Under the pieces are notes generated by a model that had not been told where the DNA came from, ran no database searches, and was given only the letters and a program-made list of their open reading frames with translations. The translations under genes and the position numbers were made by a program. From NCBI RefSeq assembly GCF_023283535.1, contig NZ_JAKILT010000046.1, forward strand, positions 1-44,566: a stretch of DNA of 44,566 nt, read 5' to 3'. Source of the stretch: Shewanella sairae. GTDB taxonomy: Bacteria; Pseudomonadota; Gammaproteobacteria; Enterobacterales; Shewanellaceae. Shown in pieces: positions 8,097 to 17,471 of this stretch; positions within the stretch are counted from its first letter, which is position 1; each line of letters begins with the position of its first letter.

Positions 8097-9293
8097 CTAA
8101 AACCCATCATTGACAGACATAATACTGAGTAGCATGACTACGACCACAGAGCCGACAACCCCCCCCATCATTAATATCATTAACGGTTCTAACAGGCTGG
8201 TGACTTTGGTTGTCCAGCTACCAAAGTCATTGCGACTTCGATTAGCAATCTCTTCAAATACCGGCGTAAGCTGACCACTTTCTTCACCCACTTCAAGCAA
8301 AGAAACAAAGAAATCAGGATAAATTGGGCTGGCACTCAAGGCTTCAGTGAGGCTAACGCCGCGCTTAATTTTAGCTTTCGCTGACAATAAGCCGTCACGA
8401 AGATACTTATTTTTTACTGTACCTGCAGCCAGTTCAATCGCTTTATCAAGCTGAACTCCCGCATCTAACATTAATGCCATGCTGGTATTAAATCGAATTC
8501 GCTCAATTTGCTGAATAGCTGACTTAAACAGTGGCAGCTTAATTAACGTTTCATCTAACAGGTCGTTAATAAGCCCTTTTTGAATGGCGACTTTAACAGC
8601 GATAATAAAAGCGATGATGCCACCAAAAAGATACCACTGATATGCCTGCATCCACTTACTTGCATCAATCAATATCTGGGTATAAATCGGTAAATTGTCA
8701 TTGCCTTCAAATAAACCGCCCATTTGTGGCACGATAAAGTTAAATACAAACACAATTGCTAATATACACACCACTAAAATAACACTCGGATAGGTGAGTG
8801 CTTGTAAGATTTTGCTTTTTAGCTCTTTACGAAAAATTAAATCTTGAGCGAGCCCAGCAAACACTTTACTTAATTCGCCACTTTCTTCGCCCATTTTGAC
8901 TAAGTTAACATAAAGCGTGTCAAAATCTGGGTGCTTGGATAACGCCTCTGCTAGCGACTCACCGCGTTTAACCGATTGCGATAACTCGTTGAGCAACTTT
9001 CCAGAAGGCGTATTGGCTTTACCTTTGCTAAGTATGTGCAAACTTTTATCAATTTTTACACCACTGCGCAAAAGTAATGATAGCTCAGAAGTAATAAATT
9101 CAAGTTCATCTAAGCTCAGCTTTTGAGACTGAAATAACGACAGCGACGCTTGCGCACTTTTCTCTTTAATCGAGATAACGTGCAAACCTTCGGCTGCCAA
9201 TTCTTTTTTAGCTGAATCTAAAGATTGACTACTCAATTCGCTATTCACTGCGGCTCCGGTATTATCGTAAGCCTTATACTCAAACAACCCCAT
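8097..9293 (-). CDS. gspF: Inner-membrane platform protein GspF
   Basis: 398 residues, the normal length for GspF/PilC. An N-terminal lead segment is followed by two repeated cytoplasmic T2SSF domains (about 65-190 and 265-390). Each carries a 'GEESGEL/GEESGQL' signature (KMGEESGELSKVF; EVGEESGQLTPVF). Membrane segments lie near 165-190, 217-235 and 365-390. It forms the inner-membrane core that couples the GspE ATPase to pseudopilus assembly. The start overlaps the gspE stop (TAATG). Confidence 0.93.
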   Translation of the reverse strand: MGLFEYKAYDNTGAAVNSELSSQSLDSAKKELAAEGLHVISIKEKSAQASLSLFQSQKLSLDELEFITSELSLLLRSGVKIDKSLHILSKGKANTPSGKLLNELSQSVKRGESLAEALSKHPDFDTLYVNLVKMGEESGELSKVFAGLAQDLIFRKELKSKILQALTYPSVILVVCILAIVFVFNFIVPQMGGLFEGNDNLPIYTQILIDASKWMQAYQWYLFGGIIAFIIAVKVAIQKGLINDLLDETLIKLPLFKSAIQQIERIRFNTSMALMLDAGVQLDKAIELAAGTVKNKYLRDGLLSAKAKIKRGVSLTEALSASPIYPDFFVSLLEVGEESGQLTPVFEEIANRSRNDFGSWTTKVTSLLEPLMILMMGGVVGSVVVVMLLSIMSVNDGF

Positions 9294-10960
9294 TAGCCTG
9301 CAACCCGTATCACTTCTTCAACAGTGGTTTGCCCATTGATTGCTTTTATAAATCCATCTTGCATCAGTGTGCGCCCGCCTCGCTGTTGATTTAAGCGTAC
9401 AGCATGACTTGGAAAGTTTTCATCCTTGGGTAACGCTTTAATGGCATCATCACATCGTAAGTATTCAATGATACCAACGCGGCCACGGTAACCTGTATTT
9501 GAGCACTGGTCACAACCTACCGCTTTATGTAGCTGGATATCTGTACCATAGGCGTCTGCTAACGCTTGTAATCCATATTTGGCGATAGATTGCTGTTGGT
9601 TTTCATCTGGTTGACTGCAATGTGGACAGAGTTTGCGCACCAAACGCTGGGCAATAATTGACACAATTGCCGCATTAAGCAAATACTCTTCAGCCCCTAA
9701 ATCCAGTAATCGCGTATAGGCACTGGATGCATCATTAGTATGCACTGTTGAGAATACTAGGTGACCGGTTAATGCTGATTGCATGGCGATCTGGGCGGTC
9801 TCTTTGTCTCGAATTTCACCGAGCATGATGACGTCTGGATCTTGACGAACGATACTACGTAGACCCGCAGAGAAGTCGAAACCAATGCTAGATTGAATTT
9901 GAACCTGGTTAATTCCCTCTAACTGATATTCAACAGGATCTTCTAGCGTAATAATCTTAACGGTTTCATCATTGATAGCATTTAAGAAAGTGTAAAGACT
10001 GGTGGTTTTACCTGAACCTGTTGGACCCGTTAATAAAATCACGCCGGCTGTTTTCTCGATATCTTCTCGAATATTTTTTTCAATATCTTTAGATAGCCCG
10101 AGCATCTCCATACTGTAACTGATTGCGTCTTGTCTTAGAAAACGCATTACAATACTTTCGCCATCGTGTAGCGGCAAAACTGAAACACGAATATCAAGAT
10201 CTTCATTCGAAATTTTCATTCCGATTTTACCATCTTGAGGACGTCGTTTTTCGGCAATATCCATACCCGATAGAATTTTCAGTCTAGAGGCTACGGGTAA
10301 GCGCATTCTTGGCGGGATCCAGTCGGCTTCTTTTAAGACGCCGTCAATACGAAAGCGAACTCTATAACGATTACCGATAGGTTCAAGGTGCATATCTGAT
10401 GCGCGCGCCTTCAGCGCTCTAGATATAAGGGAGTTAAGTAGATTCACCGTAGGTGCTTCTCCCGCTAACTCTCTCAGTCTATCTTCTTCGACATCTGACA
10501 GCTCTTCGCTAGATACTAGCGATTCTGTACCGAGTTGCACGTATTGTTGCTTTAACGCTTGAATTTGTTCTTCAGAAGCAACCAACAACTCGATGTTAAG
10601 TTCATTTTGACTTATGTATTCATTTGCTTCAGCAGAAAAAGGATCGCTAGCAATGACCAAGTAATCTTGCTCATTGTTTGTTTGGGCTATAGCAAACCAG
10701 TTGAAGTTTATAAAAGCCTCATTAACGTTAAGCTTTTTTAACTCCGCGATATCTATGCTTTGCAGACGTTCATTACTGAGTAACTGAACACCTAATACTT
10801 TAGCGTAATATTCAGGTAGCATGTCTTCTGACAGCGCGCCCATATTCACTAAAATATGTTCAAGCCGACCGCCATACTTTTTCTGGAATATGACCGCTTT
10901 GTCTAAGTCAATTAACGAGACATTAAACTCTTCTAGAAATAGCTGTCTAACGTCTATCAT
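9293..10960 (-). CDS. gspE: Assembly ATPase GspE
   Basis: 555 residues, cytoplasmic hexameric ATPase that powers pseudopilus assembly. The Walker A motif GPTGSGKT is at 312-319. An Asp box (TLEDPVEY) is near 338-345. A Walker B region (DPDVIMLGEIRD) is near 374-385, and a His box (TGHLVFSTVHTND) is near 398-410. A zinc-binding tetracysteine site has CPHC at 445-448 and CDQC at 483-486. The N1E-like domain (about 1-150) fits GspE or PilB. The start overlaps the gspG stop (ATGA). Confidence 0.94.
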   Translation of the reverse strand: MIDVRQLFLEEFNVSLIDLDKAVIFQKKYGGRLEHILVNMGALSEDMLPEYYAKVLGVQLLSNERLQSIDIAELKKLNVNEAFINFNWFAIAQTNNEQDYLVIASDPFSAEANEYISQNELNIELLVASEEQIQALKQQYVQLGTESLVSSEELSDVEEDRLRELAGEAPTVNLLNSLISRALKARASDMHLEPIGNRYRVRFRIDGVLKEADWIPPRMRLPVASRLKILSGMDIAEKRRPQDGKIGMKISNEDLDIRVSVLPLHDGESIVMRFLRQDAISYSMEMLGLSKDIEKNIREDIEKTAGVILLTGPTGSGKTTSLYTFLNAINDETVKIITLEDPVEYQLEGINQVQIQSSIGFDFSAGLRSIVRQDPDVIMLGEIRDKETAQIAMQSALTGHLVFSTVHTNDASSAYTRLLDLGAEEYLLNAAIVSIIAQRLVRKLCPHCSQPDENQQQSIAKYGLQALADAYGTDIQLHKAVGCDQCSNTGYRGRVGIIEYLRCDDAIKALPKDENFPSHAVRLNQQRGGRTLMQDGFIKAINGQTTVEEVIRVAG

Positions 10961-11358
10961 TGGTGAATTACGTCCGCATCTTCGCCTTCGCCACCTGCGA
11001 CACCATTTTTACCGTATGACTTCATAGTATAAGGGTTGCCATTTTCACCTGGGACCGCATAAATATATGGGTTGCTCCAAGGATCCATTGGTACATCTTT
11101 AGGTAAGTATGGACCATCCCACTGCGGCTTATCCGATCTTCTTAATTCACTTAAAGTGCTTGGGTAATCCCCCATGTCTAATCGGTATGTATCTAATGCA
11201 GTCGCAATCATCTCCATCTGCACAGCAGCGGTTTTTGTCTTAGTTGAACCCACTTTAGAAAACATTGTTGGCGCAACAAGTGACATGAGTAAGCCCAAAA
11301 TCACAATAACAATCAGTAATTCAATAAGTGTGAAACCGTTCTTTTTAGTTTGCTTCAT
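10957..11358 (-). CDS. gspG: Major pseudopilin GspG
   Basis: 133 residues. Prepilin signal KKNG-FTLIELLIVIVILGLLMSLVAP, followed by a short GspG-type domain with 'DMGDYPSTLSEL', 'WDGPYLPKDVPMDPW', 'NPYIYAVPG' and an acidic C-terminal end that would form the family's calcium site. It is the first gene of the secretion part and forms the pseudopilus shaft. A 158-bp gap with a hairpin lies between it and the upstream glycosyltransferase gene. Confidence 0.93.
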   Translation of the reverse strand: MKQTKKNGFTLIELLIVIVILGLLMSLVAPTMFSKVGSTKTKTAAVQMEMIATALDTYRLDMGDYPSTLSELRRSDKPQWDGPYLPKDVPMDPWSNPYIYAVPGENGNPYTMKSYGKNGVAGGEGEDADVIHQ

Positions 11359-11483
11359 TTGTAACTACCTAAAAAAATTTTGATGCCGATATTAGCAATG
11401 TTGACGGCCTTACAGCAACTCTAAGGTAAAGATTTGGCTCTCAACTATTACTAAAGTAGATAGGATATTAATTATCGGTATAC

Positions 11484-11509
11484 AATTTGGTCTACGAGAC
11501 ACCAAATTT
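11484..11509 (-). terminator. Hairpin between the last glycosyltransferase and gspG
   Basis: An inverted repeat AATTTGGT (11484-11491) and ACCAAATT (11501-11508), with a 9-base loop, begins 8 bases after the stop codon of the glycosyltransferase gene on the minus strand. There is no clean U-tract, so it is at best a partial terminator or an mRNA end-stabilising hairpin separating the polysaccharide and secretion parts. Confidence 0.35.
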
Positions 11510-11516
11510 AAACACA

Positions 11517-12266
11517 TTACATACGGTTACGTATCGCGTTAGTTGCGTAAGCAATAAAATAAAACAGCGATTTATCTACAGATAAACGTTCAATATCTCT
11601 ATATATCCGCCACTGATATTTTGCCGCAACAACTTTATTTGCAGAAACGCTTGATACGCCAACATAATAGTCCGCTAAACACTCTTCTAGTGCGTAAGCT
11701 GCCTCAACCTTCTTAAGAATTCTTAACCAAAGGCCCAAATCTTGGCGTTTCGCAATATTTGGCATATATACCTTGCCAAGCATATCGCTGTCATAACATG
11801 CTGTTAGGCAACCTATACTGTTCGTTTTAAGAATATCGGTATAGTTGACACTGGAAGGAACATTAACAAATCCGAGTTCACGACCATCTTCATGTACGCG
11901 ACGATAACCTGTATAAGATAAGGCAATCTTCTTCGATTGCATAAACGCGATTTGCTTCTCTAGCTTAGAAGGATACCAAGTGTCATCTGCATCTAAAAAA
12001 GCGATATAACGACCTTTGGCTTCGCTGATCGCTCTATTACGTGTGACCGCAGGGCCGGCATTCCAACTCCGACGAATAAGCTTAATTCGACTATCGAGCT
12101 CAGCAAACTGTTGAATTTTGTTGCTAGAGTCGTCGCTAGAACAGTCGTCCGAAATCAACATTTCCCAATTTTGGTAAGTCTGATTTAGAACTGAATCTAT
12201 TGTTTTCGCGATAGAGTTACTGCAATTATAAGCTGGCGTTATAATTGAAACGAGAGGACTATTCAT
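11517..12266 (-). CDS. GT2-family glycosyltransferase
   Basis: 249 residues, GT-A fold. The N-terminus VSIITPAYN starts the nucleotide-binding fold. SDDCSSDDS (about 41-49) and the LDADD (DXD-type) motif near residue 95 would bind the sugar nucleotide and metal. Closest in layout to short GT2 enzymes of capsule, teichuronic acid or O-chain synthesis. It would add one sugar to the lipid-linked repeat unit at the inner face of the membrane. It is the last polysaccharide gene before gspG. Donor and acceptor cannot be read from sequence. Confidence 0.85.
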   Translation of the reverse strand: MNSPLVSIITPAYNCSNSIAKTIDSVLNQTYQNWEMLISDDCSSDDSSNKIQQFAELDSRIKLIRRSWNAGPAVTRNRAISEAKGRYIAFLDADDTWYPSKLEKQIAFMQSKKIALSYTGYRRVHEDGRELGFVNVPSSVNYTDILKTNSIGCLTACYDSDMLGKVYMPNIAKRQDLGLWLRILKKVEAAYALEECLADYYVGVSSVSANKVVAAKYQWRIYRDIERLSVDKSLFYFIAYATNAIRNRM

Positions 12267-12275
12267 ATTAACTAA

Positions 12276-13100
12276 TTACAAAGTCTCATTAAATTGAGAC
12301 TTAAAGTATCCTTTAAACAATGCTAAAAATGCAGACTGGTTTGTTAACTTAAACTTAGAACGATTTTTAAGGTAAAAAAGAACTATCATTGGAATTGAAA
12401 CAACACTTCCAAAAATATCTTTAAAAGCAACCCCTCGACATATCAATGAGTTTGCTGTTGTAAACTCTTTACCTGATGATAGCTTAGGGTGAAAAACGAT
12501 CACTTCTGGAACGTAGGTCAGAACATGTCCCTTTGACATAACTCGAGCAAGAAAAACCGGCTCATCACATGCAGGTAAAGGGGTTCCCGCGCCTAAATAC
12601 TCAGGGAAAGTCGCACCACTACTTTTGACCGCTTTAACGTCAAAAGCGACCTCAATAGTCCCTACCTTTAAAATTGAAATCCGATTATGAGTCTTTTGTT
12701 TTGTCAGGTAATTTTTCAGTAAATCACCCTCTTCAATATCGGCAGCTTGGAAAGTTAATACGCTCGATTCCGGCGATGACTGAAAGCTTGCAATAATAGT
12801 ATCGTAAAAATTATCAGCAAGTCGCACATCATCATCCATAAAAACCGCGTAATCACTACATACCAAAGACAAAGCTATGTTACGGCTTTTAGTGACGCCT
12901 GTCGTTTTAGATTGTACATAGTCAATGTCATTGCGACCTTGGCACATTTGTTCAGCTACATCGTCATAGTTTTGTGCATCATCGACTTGATGAACTACGA
13001 TATAGCGTATATACGGATGCGCCTCGACAAAAACGCGATGCAATAGCTTAATTCGCTCATTATAAGTCGCGATTAAAACCGTTAGCGTTTTACTTTTCAT
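12276..13100 (-). CDS. GT2-family glycosyltransferase
   Basis: About 274 residues. The GT-A start is LTVLIATYNER, with 'VTKSRNIAL' and the metal-binding motif MDDDVRL near residue 92. A later stretch (LGAGTPLPACDEPVFLARVM) would carry the catalytic base region. The frame is open from a TTG at 13106 that overlaps the upstream stop. The ATG two codons further in is taken as the start. It sits 9 bases upstream of the last glycosyltransferase gene. Specificity is unknown. Confidence 0.82.
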   Translation of the reverse strand: MKSKTLTVLIATYNERIKLLHRVFVEAHPYIRYIVVHQVDDAQNYDDVAEQMCQGRNDIDYVQSKTTGVTKSRNIALSLVCSDYAVFMDDDVRLADNFYDTIIASFQSSPESSVLTFQAADIEEGDLLKNYLTKQKTHNRISILKVGTIEVAFDVKAVKSSGATFPEYLGAGTPLPACDEPVFLARVMSKGHVLTYVPEVIVFHPKLSSGKEFTTANSLICRGVAFKDIFGSVVSIPMIVLFYLKNRSKFKLTNQSAFLALFKGYFKSQFNETL

Positions 13101-13102
13101 AC

Positions 13103-13981
13103 TCAACTTCTTATCATTTTTTTTAAGCTATCTAAGCTGCGTTTCAACCAAGGCATATTACGTACTATGTATAAATTAATTGCAGATTTATAGTTTTGCT
13201 TGTGTGTATAACTGAGCAAGTCAGAAAAACTGAACTTTTCGCCTGATACTTTACACTTCATTATATGCATTGACTTAAGCTGGCTTGGCGAAATAATATC
13301 CATGTTTTTACTGATAAACCTTTCGTAACCTGCCAGCTTTTTATTATTACTCGATGAGATCCGCACGCCGCCATGGTCAGTTTCAAGTACATAACTTCTT
13401 GATGAAATCTTTAATGCTAATGGAGTGACCCGCAATAATCGAACCCATGTGTCATAGTCTTGAAAGGCTGGCATGTCTACGTCAAAACCTCCAATCGCGA
13501 GAAGCTTTGCTTTTGTAGTAAGAATTTGATTACCTGCGAGGTTATGATTTAGCATTTGTTCAAGGCCAAACTCACCGGACTGAAAACCAAAGTTGCGACC
13601 AATAAGGTCCCCATTGCCCATCAGTTCTTGTACATTTGCGCAAACAAAGGCATACCGGTCATCGTAGGCTGCAACTAACTCTGAAACTCTGCTAACGCAA
13701 AAGTAATCATCATCATCAAGACCGGTAACATAATAGCCCTTGGCGCTATTGATAGCTCTGTTTCGAGAGAAACACGCTCCTGAAACGGTGTCGTTTCTTA
13801 GATAGGTAAAATCATACTCCTGTTGTAATGCAGACACGACTTCGCTTGTATCATCGCTAGAGGCATCATCAACAACTATCACTTCAATTTCTGGGTAATC
13901 TTGTACAAAAAGCGACTTTAAGGCTCTTTTTAATAACGCGCTTCTGTTTTGTGTAATCAAATATACACTGACTAACTTCAT
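13103..13981 (-). CDS. GT2-family glycosyltransferase
   Basis: 292 residues. GT-A features include VSVYLITQNRS, VVDDASSDDTS (about 36-46), 'SRNRAINSAKG' and the DXD-type motif GLDDDDYF near residue 94. The start overlaps the stop of the polymerase gene by 4 bases (ATGA). It probably acts on the same repeat unit as the two following glycosyltransferases. Specificity is unknown. Confidence 0.85.
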   Translation of the reverse strand: MKLVSVYLITQNRSALLKRALKSLFVQDYPEIEVIVVDDASSDDTSEVVSALQQEYDFTYLRNDTVSGACFSRNRAINSAKGYYVTGLDDDDYFCVSRVSELVAAYDDRYAFVCANVQELMGNGDLIGRNFGFQSGEFGLEQMLNHNLAGNQILTTKAKLLAIGGFDVDMPAFQDYDTWVRLLRVTPLALKISSRSYVLETDHGGVRISSSNNKKLAGYERFISKNMDIISPSQLKSMHIMKCKVSGEKFSFSDLLSYTHKQNYKSAINLYIVRNMPWLKRSLDSLKKMIRS

Positions 13982-15324
13982 GAATGTACCTTCAAATTTG
14001 AAATAGGAGTATCTAAGTTGGAGCGTTGGACCCTATTGTTAGAGTCAGCCATAGAGCCCAGCTTGTAGCATATAAATATAAGCGTCACTACCCACAGAAA
14101 GTGTGAACTTAAGTATTCTGAGCGATATAGACATGTAATCATCATATGAATGGTTAACAACAGACCAGCTTCAAAATACTTATTGTCTAAATAGTGCCTA
14201 AAGCCTATAAACAATAAATAACCAAAAAATAGCAGCACGCATGTCAAGCCTAAAAAACCACCTTCCCAAATCATATCAAGGTAAAAATTATTGGTAATTC
14301 TGAATAAAAACTCTTCTTTTGCCAAACCAAAATCGGTAAGAACGGACATTGTTGCCATGCCATGCCCAAAAGTGAGCTCCATCGCTTTGCTCTGTGATAT
14401 CAGCATCGCCAGTGATGACAGGAATTGACTTCTTGCTGACTGCCCTGCTGCCTCTCCTTGGAACTTGTAGTACAAGAAGTCGAGCAAAATATCTCCAATA
14501 GATAACAGAATGCTCAGACCGAGTAGTACTAAAAATAAAAAGACTAAATCTTGTCCTTTTAAACGACCACTCACCAGGCTCCGGTATAACGACAGAAACC
14601 CGAAGCATGTCACCAGTAAGAGAGCATTTATGTACACACCGCCAGAAAATGAAAATATGATGACAAATATGCCTAACCCGTAAGCAATCAATTTAGTTTT
14701 TTTACCCGCAATAACCAAACTTGCCAGAATAATGTACTCAATTAGTAGGGGGGACAAAAAGTTGGGTTCTTCAGCAATAGAAGTTAACCGTCTAGGTACA
14801 ACGGATCTTATTGCACTAGGGACACCATGCATCCAATCGCGTGTTTCTATAAAAAATGGAATACCGACAAGGTTGCCTATAAATTGCCAATGTCCTAACA
14901 ACACGAAGAACAAGGCCACGCCAAAGGCTATTTTGAGTGCTCGTTGTAATTCACTTAATGCCACTTGTGAAAGCCACATATTGACTAGAATGACAATGAA
15001 AACCACAGTTAAAAAAGTAAACAATCGTCCAAATATGACTGAACTGACGAACTCTCCAGTGAGAGAGTCACGTGTTAGTAATATGGCGAACAAGGAAATA
15101 ATAAAACTCGAAATATAGAGTGAGCTAGGGATAGAAGATATACGCCAAAAACGTATTTTTTTGCCTATAAGAAAACTCAAAAAAAGGGTGCAAGAAGAAA
15201 AAACGAACAAAATCAAAACATTGATTTTGTTCATCGCAGTAATCGAAAATGGCCCCATGATGAGGAAAAAAATCACAAAGCCAGAGAGCAGACTTCTCTG
15301 TGATAAATAACCTAATGCGCTCAT
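13978..15324 (-). CDS. Wzy-like polysaccharide polymerase or O-antigen ligase family protein
   Basis: 448 residues with about ten to twelve hydrophobic segments spread over the length and a larger loop about residues 285-345, containing GQSARSQFLSSLAML. This is the plan of the Wzy/WaaL superfamily, which joins lipid-linked repeat units in the periplasm or ligates them to an acceptor. Context between a Wzz-like gene and glycosyltransferases favours polymerase. It starts directly after the wzz-like stop codon. Primary sequence in this family is poorly conserved, so polymerase versus ligase is not settled. Confidence 0.75.
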   Translation of the reverse strand: MSALGYLSQRSLLSGFVIFFLIMGPFSITAMNKINVLILFVFSSCTLFLSFLIGKKIRFWRISSIPSSLYISSFIISLFAILLTRDSLTGEFVSSVIFGRLFTFLTVVFIVILVNMWLSQVALSELQRALKIAFGVALFFVLLGHWQFIGNLVGIPFFIETRDWMHGVPSAIRSVVPRRLTSIAEEPNFLSPLLIEYIILASLVIAGKKTKLIAYGLGIFVIIFSFSGGVYINALLLVTCFGFLSLYRSLVSGRLKGQDLVFLFLVLLGLSILLSIGDILLDFLYYKFQGEAAGQSARSQFLSSLAMLISQSKAMELTFGHGMATMSVLTDFGLAKEEFLFRITNNFYLDMIWEGGFLGLTCVLLFFGYLLFIGFRHYLDNKYFEAGLLLTIHMMITCLYRSEYLSSHFLWVVTLIFICYKLGSMADSNNRVQRSNLDTPISNLKVHS

Positions 15325-16233
15325 TTACTTTCTAAGCAAAATATGACGAATTAGAGCTATAAATAACGCGAAGAAACCACCCAAGAATGTACCCAAAATA
15401 CAAATAAGAGCTCGGCTTGGTTCGCTTTTTTCTTCAGGTATTACTGCTGGATCTATTGTTTTAAAAACGTACTCTTCTTGCACTTCAGCTAACATCAGCT
15501 TCTTTGTTTGTTCTTCAATAAGCTGATAGAAAACTTTTTGCATTTCTGAAATATTAGTCTCAATCAATTTCTTCTGAATATAAGAGATATTGGCTTTAAA
15601 CTCTCTAATATCTTCTTTCTTAATCCATAAGTTAATATCGTCAACTAACCAACTAGCCCATTCTTGCGCAAGTATAGGCGATTGAGATTGAACAGTTAAA
15701 CGAATGAAACCATTGGTTTTGTCCTGTTCAAAATCAACAATCAAAGTAAACTCTTTATACGCTTCCCAAGCTGTCGGAACGATTGACTTTCCTTCTTCAA
15801 CAGTACGAACCCATGTACTTGTCGCTTCGTCATATAACGTAGGGTCAATAATTACTTTACCACTTGTTTTGTTCCACTCTTCGGTCGCCATCAATGGAAC
15901 CAAGATGTTTCTTTCTTCAATAAAATGGTTTGTAAAAGTACGAGACTTCAATGTTTCTAATGCAAGGTCTACTCGCGTAGCTCCTTGTCCACCACCAATA
16001 TTAATACCCGCGATAGCCGCAATGCCGCCAAGTTGGCTTGCTGCGCCGGACATCTGAGACTCTTCTGCCACTGGGGCTAAAAGCACCTCTGCTTGGTAAA
16101 TATTAGGCTGAGATATTGCAAACAAAATTGAAGCGATAGCAAATATCCCTGTTACGATAATAATCAACCACTTTTGCTGCAATAAAGAAGAGAATAACTC
16201 TTTAATATCGATTTCAATTTCTTGCTTTTGCAT
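15325..16233 (-). CDS. Wzz-like chain-length determinant (polysaccharide co-polymerase)
   Basis: 302 residues. A membrane segment near 21-41 is followed by a long periplasmic region with predicted helices, and a second membrane segment near 276-297. Just before it lies the proline-containing stretch PAVIPEEKSEPSRA, typical of Wzz-family proteins. There is no C-terminal tyrosine-kinase domain, so it is a PCP-1-like or kinase-less protein. It would regulate polymer length with the Wzy-like protein encoded directly downstream. Confidence 0.86.
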   Translation of the reverse strand: MQKQEIEIDIKELFSSLLQQKWLIIIVTGIFAIASILFAISQPNIYQAEVLLAPVAEESQMSGAASQLGGIAAIAGINIGGGQGATRVDLALETLKSRTFTNHFIEERNILVPLMATEEWNKTSGKVIIDPTLYDEATSTWVRTVEEGKSIVPTAWEAYKEFTLIVDFEQDKTNGFIRLTVQSQSPILAQEWASWLVDDINLWIKKEDIREFKANISYIQKKLIETNISEMQKVFYQLIEEQTKKLMLAEVQEEYVFKTIDPAVIPEEKSEPSRALICILGTFLGGFFALFIALIRHILLRK

Positions 16234-16255
16234 CTTTATATTTTCTACTGAACTG

Positions 16256-16305
16256 TGAGCGTAATCGCTCAGAAAAGACAGCTTACTTTTGTCAAAAAGT
16301 AAGCT
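16256..16305 (-). terminator. Double hairpin between the sugar transferase and wzz-like genes
   Basis: An 11-bp perfect stem (16280-16290 with 16295-16305, loop of 4) is followed on the minus strand by GTCTTTTC and then by a second hairpin, TGAGCG/CGCTCA (16256-16261 with 16266-16271). The first resembles an intrinsic terminator with a short U-rich tail. Inside the gene cluster it would act as an attenuator or processing site. Confidence 0.5.
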
Positions 16306-16351
16306 CTATCATACCTTAAAACTAACTCAGCATAGTGTTTAGCTGGAACAA

Positions 16352-17344
16352 CTAACGCCCTGCACCGAACAACACTACCTTTACGGTTTTTAAAAGCACT
16401 TTAATATCTAATAACGTACTGTGATGTTTTATATAGTAAATATCATACTTATGCTTCCAAACTGCATCCTCAACTGATGCACCATATGGATAGCTTACTT
16501 GAGCAAGACCGGTTACTCCTGGCTTTACTGCATGTCTAAAACGGTAGTAAGGGATTGTTTTCTCAAGCTCCGAAATGAAAACCTCACGTTCTGGACGCGG
16601 TCCGACAATGGACATTTCTCCCTTAAGAATATTCAAAATTTGCGGTAATTCATCGATTCGAGTTTTACGAATAAATTTACCGACTTTAGTTACTCTAGAA
16701 TCATTCTGAATAGCCCATTGTGCGCCGGACTTTTCAGCATCGGTACCCATTGAACGAAACTTAATAACTTCAAATTCTTCGTTATATTGTCCTACTCGCT
16801 TTTGCCTATATAAAATAGGACCTTTACTTTCTAATTTTATTGCCAATGCGGTTACAATACATACAGGCAATGAAATAATTGCTAAACAGACTGCAGCTGT
16901 AATATCGACGAATCTTTTCGATAACTGTGTTCTTTTTGTCGACAAAATTGAAAATGCTTTTTGATGCAAAAAGTAACCGCTGTGAAGTAACTTAACTTCT
17001 GTATATCCAAGTCGATGATCTAAGTAACTCACTAAAGGCTCAACCCAAGCTCCTAACTCAGTCGCTTTAACTAAATATTGTCTTTGCTCCTTAGTTAAGC
17101 TTGCGCTTTCAAAATGACAAATAACCTTTTTTTCATAAGTATTAAGCGCATAATCATTAACTATAGTTTCAAACGGGTAGCTTTCTACTATCTGCTTTAT
17201 TTCACTTTCACGCTCACTTGGACAATAGACATAGATTACTTTTTGAGTAAGTGCGCTCCCTTTGGATATAATACGCGTGACGGGCTTCTGTAAGGCCTCG
17301 CCAGGCTCACCACTCTCGATTTTTCTATCTACCATAAAATCCAT
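16352..17344 (-). CDS. Initiating undecaprenyl-phosphate sugar phosphotransferase
   Basis: 330 residues. The C-terminal half (about 143-330) is the bacterial sugar transferase domain. It contains one membrane or re-entrant helix (about 148-170), KFRSM (195-199), RIDELPQILN (229-238), GPRPE (248-252) and 'KPGVTGLAQV'. It loads the first sugar phosphate onto undecaprenyl phosphate. The first about 140 residues are soluble and lack the four membrane segments of WcaJ/WbaP, so it is a shortened variant with a Rossmann-like leftover domain. It lies between the wza-like and wzz-like genes with hairpins on both sides. Confidence 0.9.
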   Translation of the reverse strand: MDFMVDRKIESGEPGEALQKPVTRIISKGSALTQKVIYVYCPSERESEIKQIVESYPFETIVNDYALNTYEKKVICHFESASLTKEQRQYLVKATELGAWVEPLVSYLDHRLGYTEVKLLHSGYFLHQKAFSILSTKRTQLSKRFVDITAAVCLAIISLPVCIVTALAIKLESKGPILYRQKRVGQYNEEFEVIKFRSMGTDAEKSGAQWAIQNDSRVTKVGKFIRKTRIDELPQILNILKGEMSIVGPRPEREVFISELEKTIPYYRFRHAVKPGVTGLAQVSYPYGASVEDAVWKHKYDIYYIKHHSTLLDIKVLLKTVKVVLFGAGR

Positions 17345-17401
17345 TCAATCACCGCACTCATTAATTCTTAATTCAAATATCTACTTTTAAAAAAATAACT
17401 T

Positions 17402-17437
17402 AATAAAGAGTGAAGGCTTGTGACCGCCACTCTTATT
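17402..17437 (-). terminator. Hairpin after the wza-like gene
   Basis: On the minus strand AATAAGAGTG (17437-17428) can pair with CACTCTTTATT (17412-17402), with one bulged base. It lies 35 bases after the wza-like stop codon. A T-rich run (TTATTTTTTT) follows a few bases later. It is a weak intrinsic terminator or an end-stabilising stem. Confidence 0.4.
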
Positions 17438-17471
17438 CGTAAACTAATTAAAACTGAAGATTATCAGTTCA

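Noticed and set aside
14288..14608. 106-codon minus-strand frame within the polymerase gene region
   Set aside because: Lies inside the polymerase gene in another frame and shows no domain.
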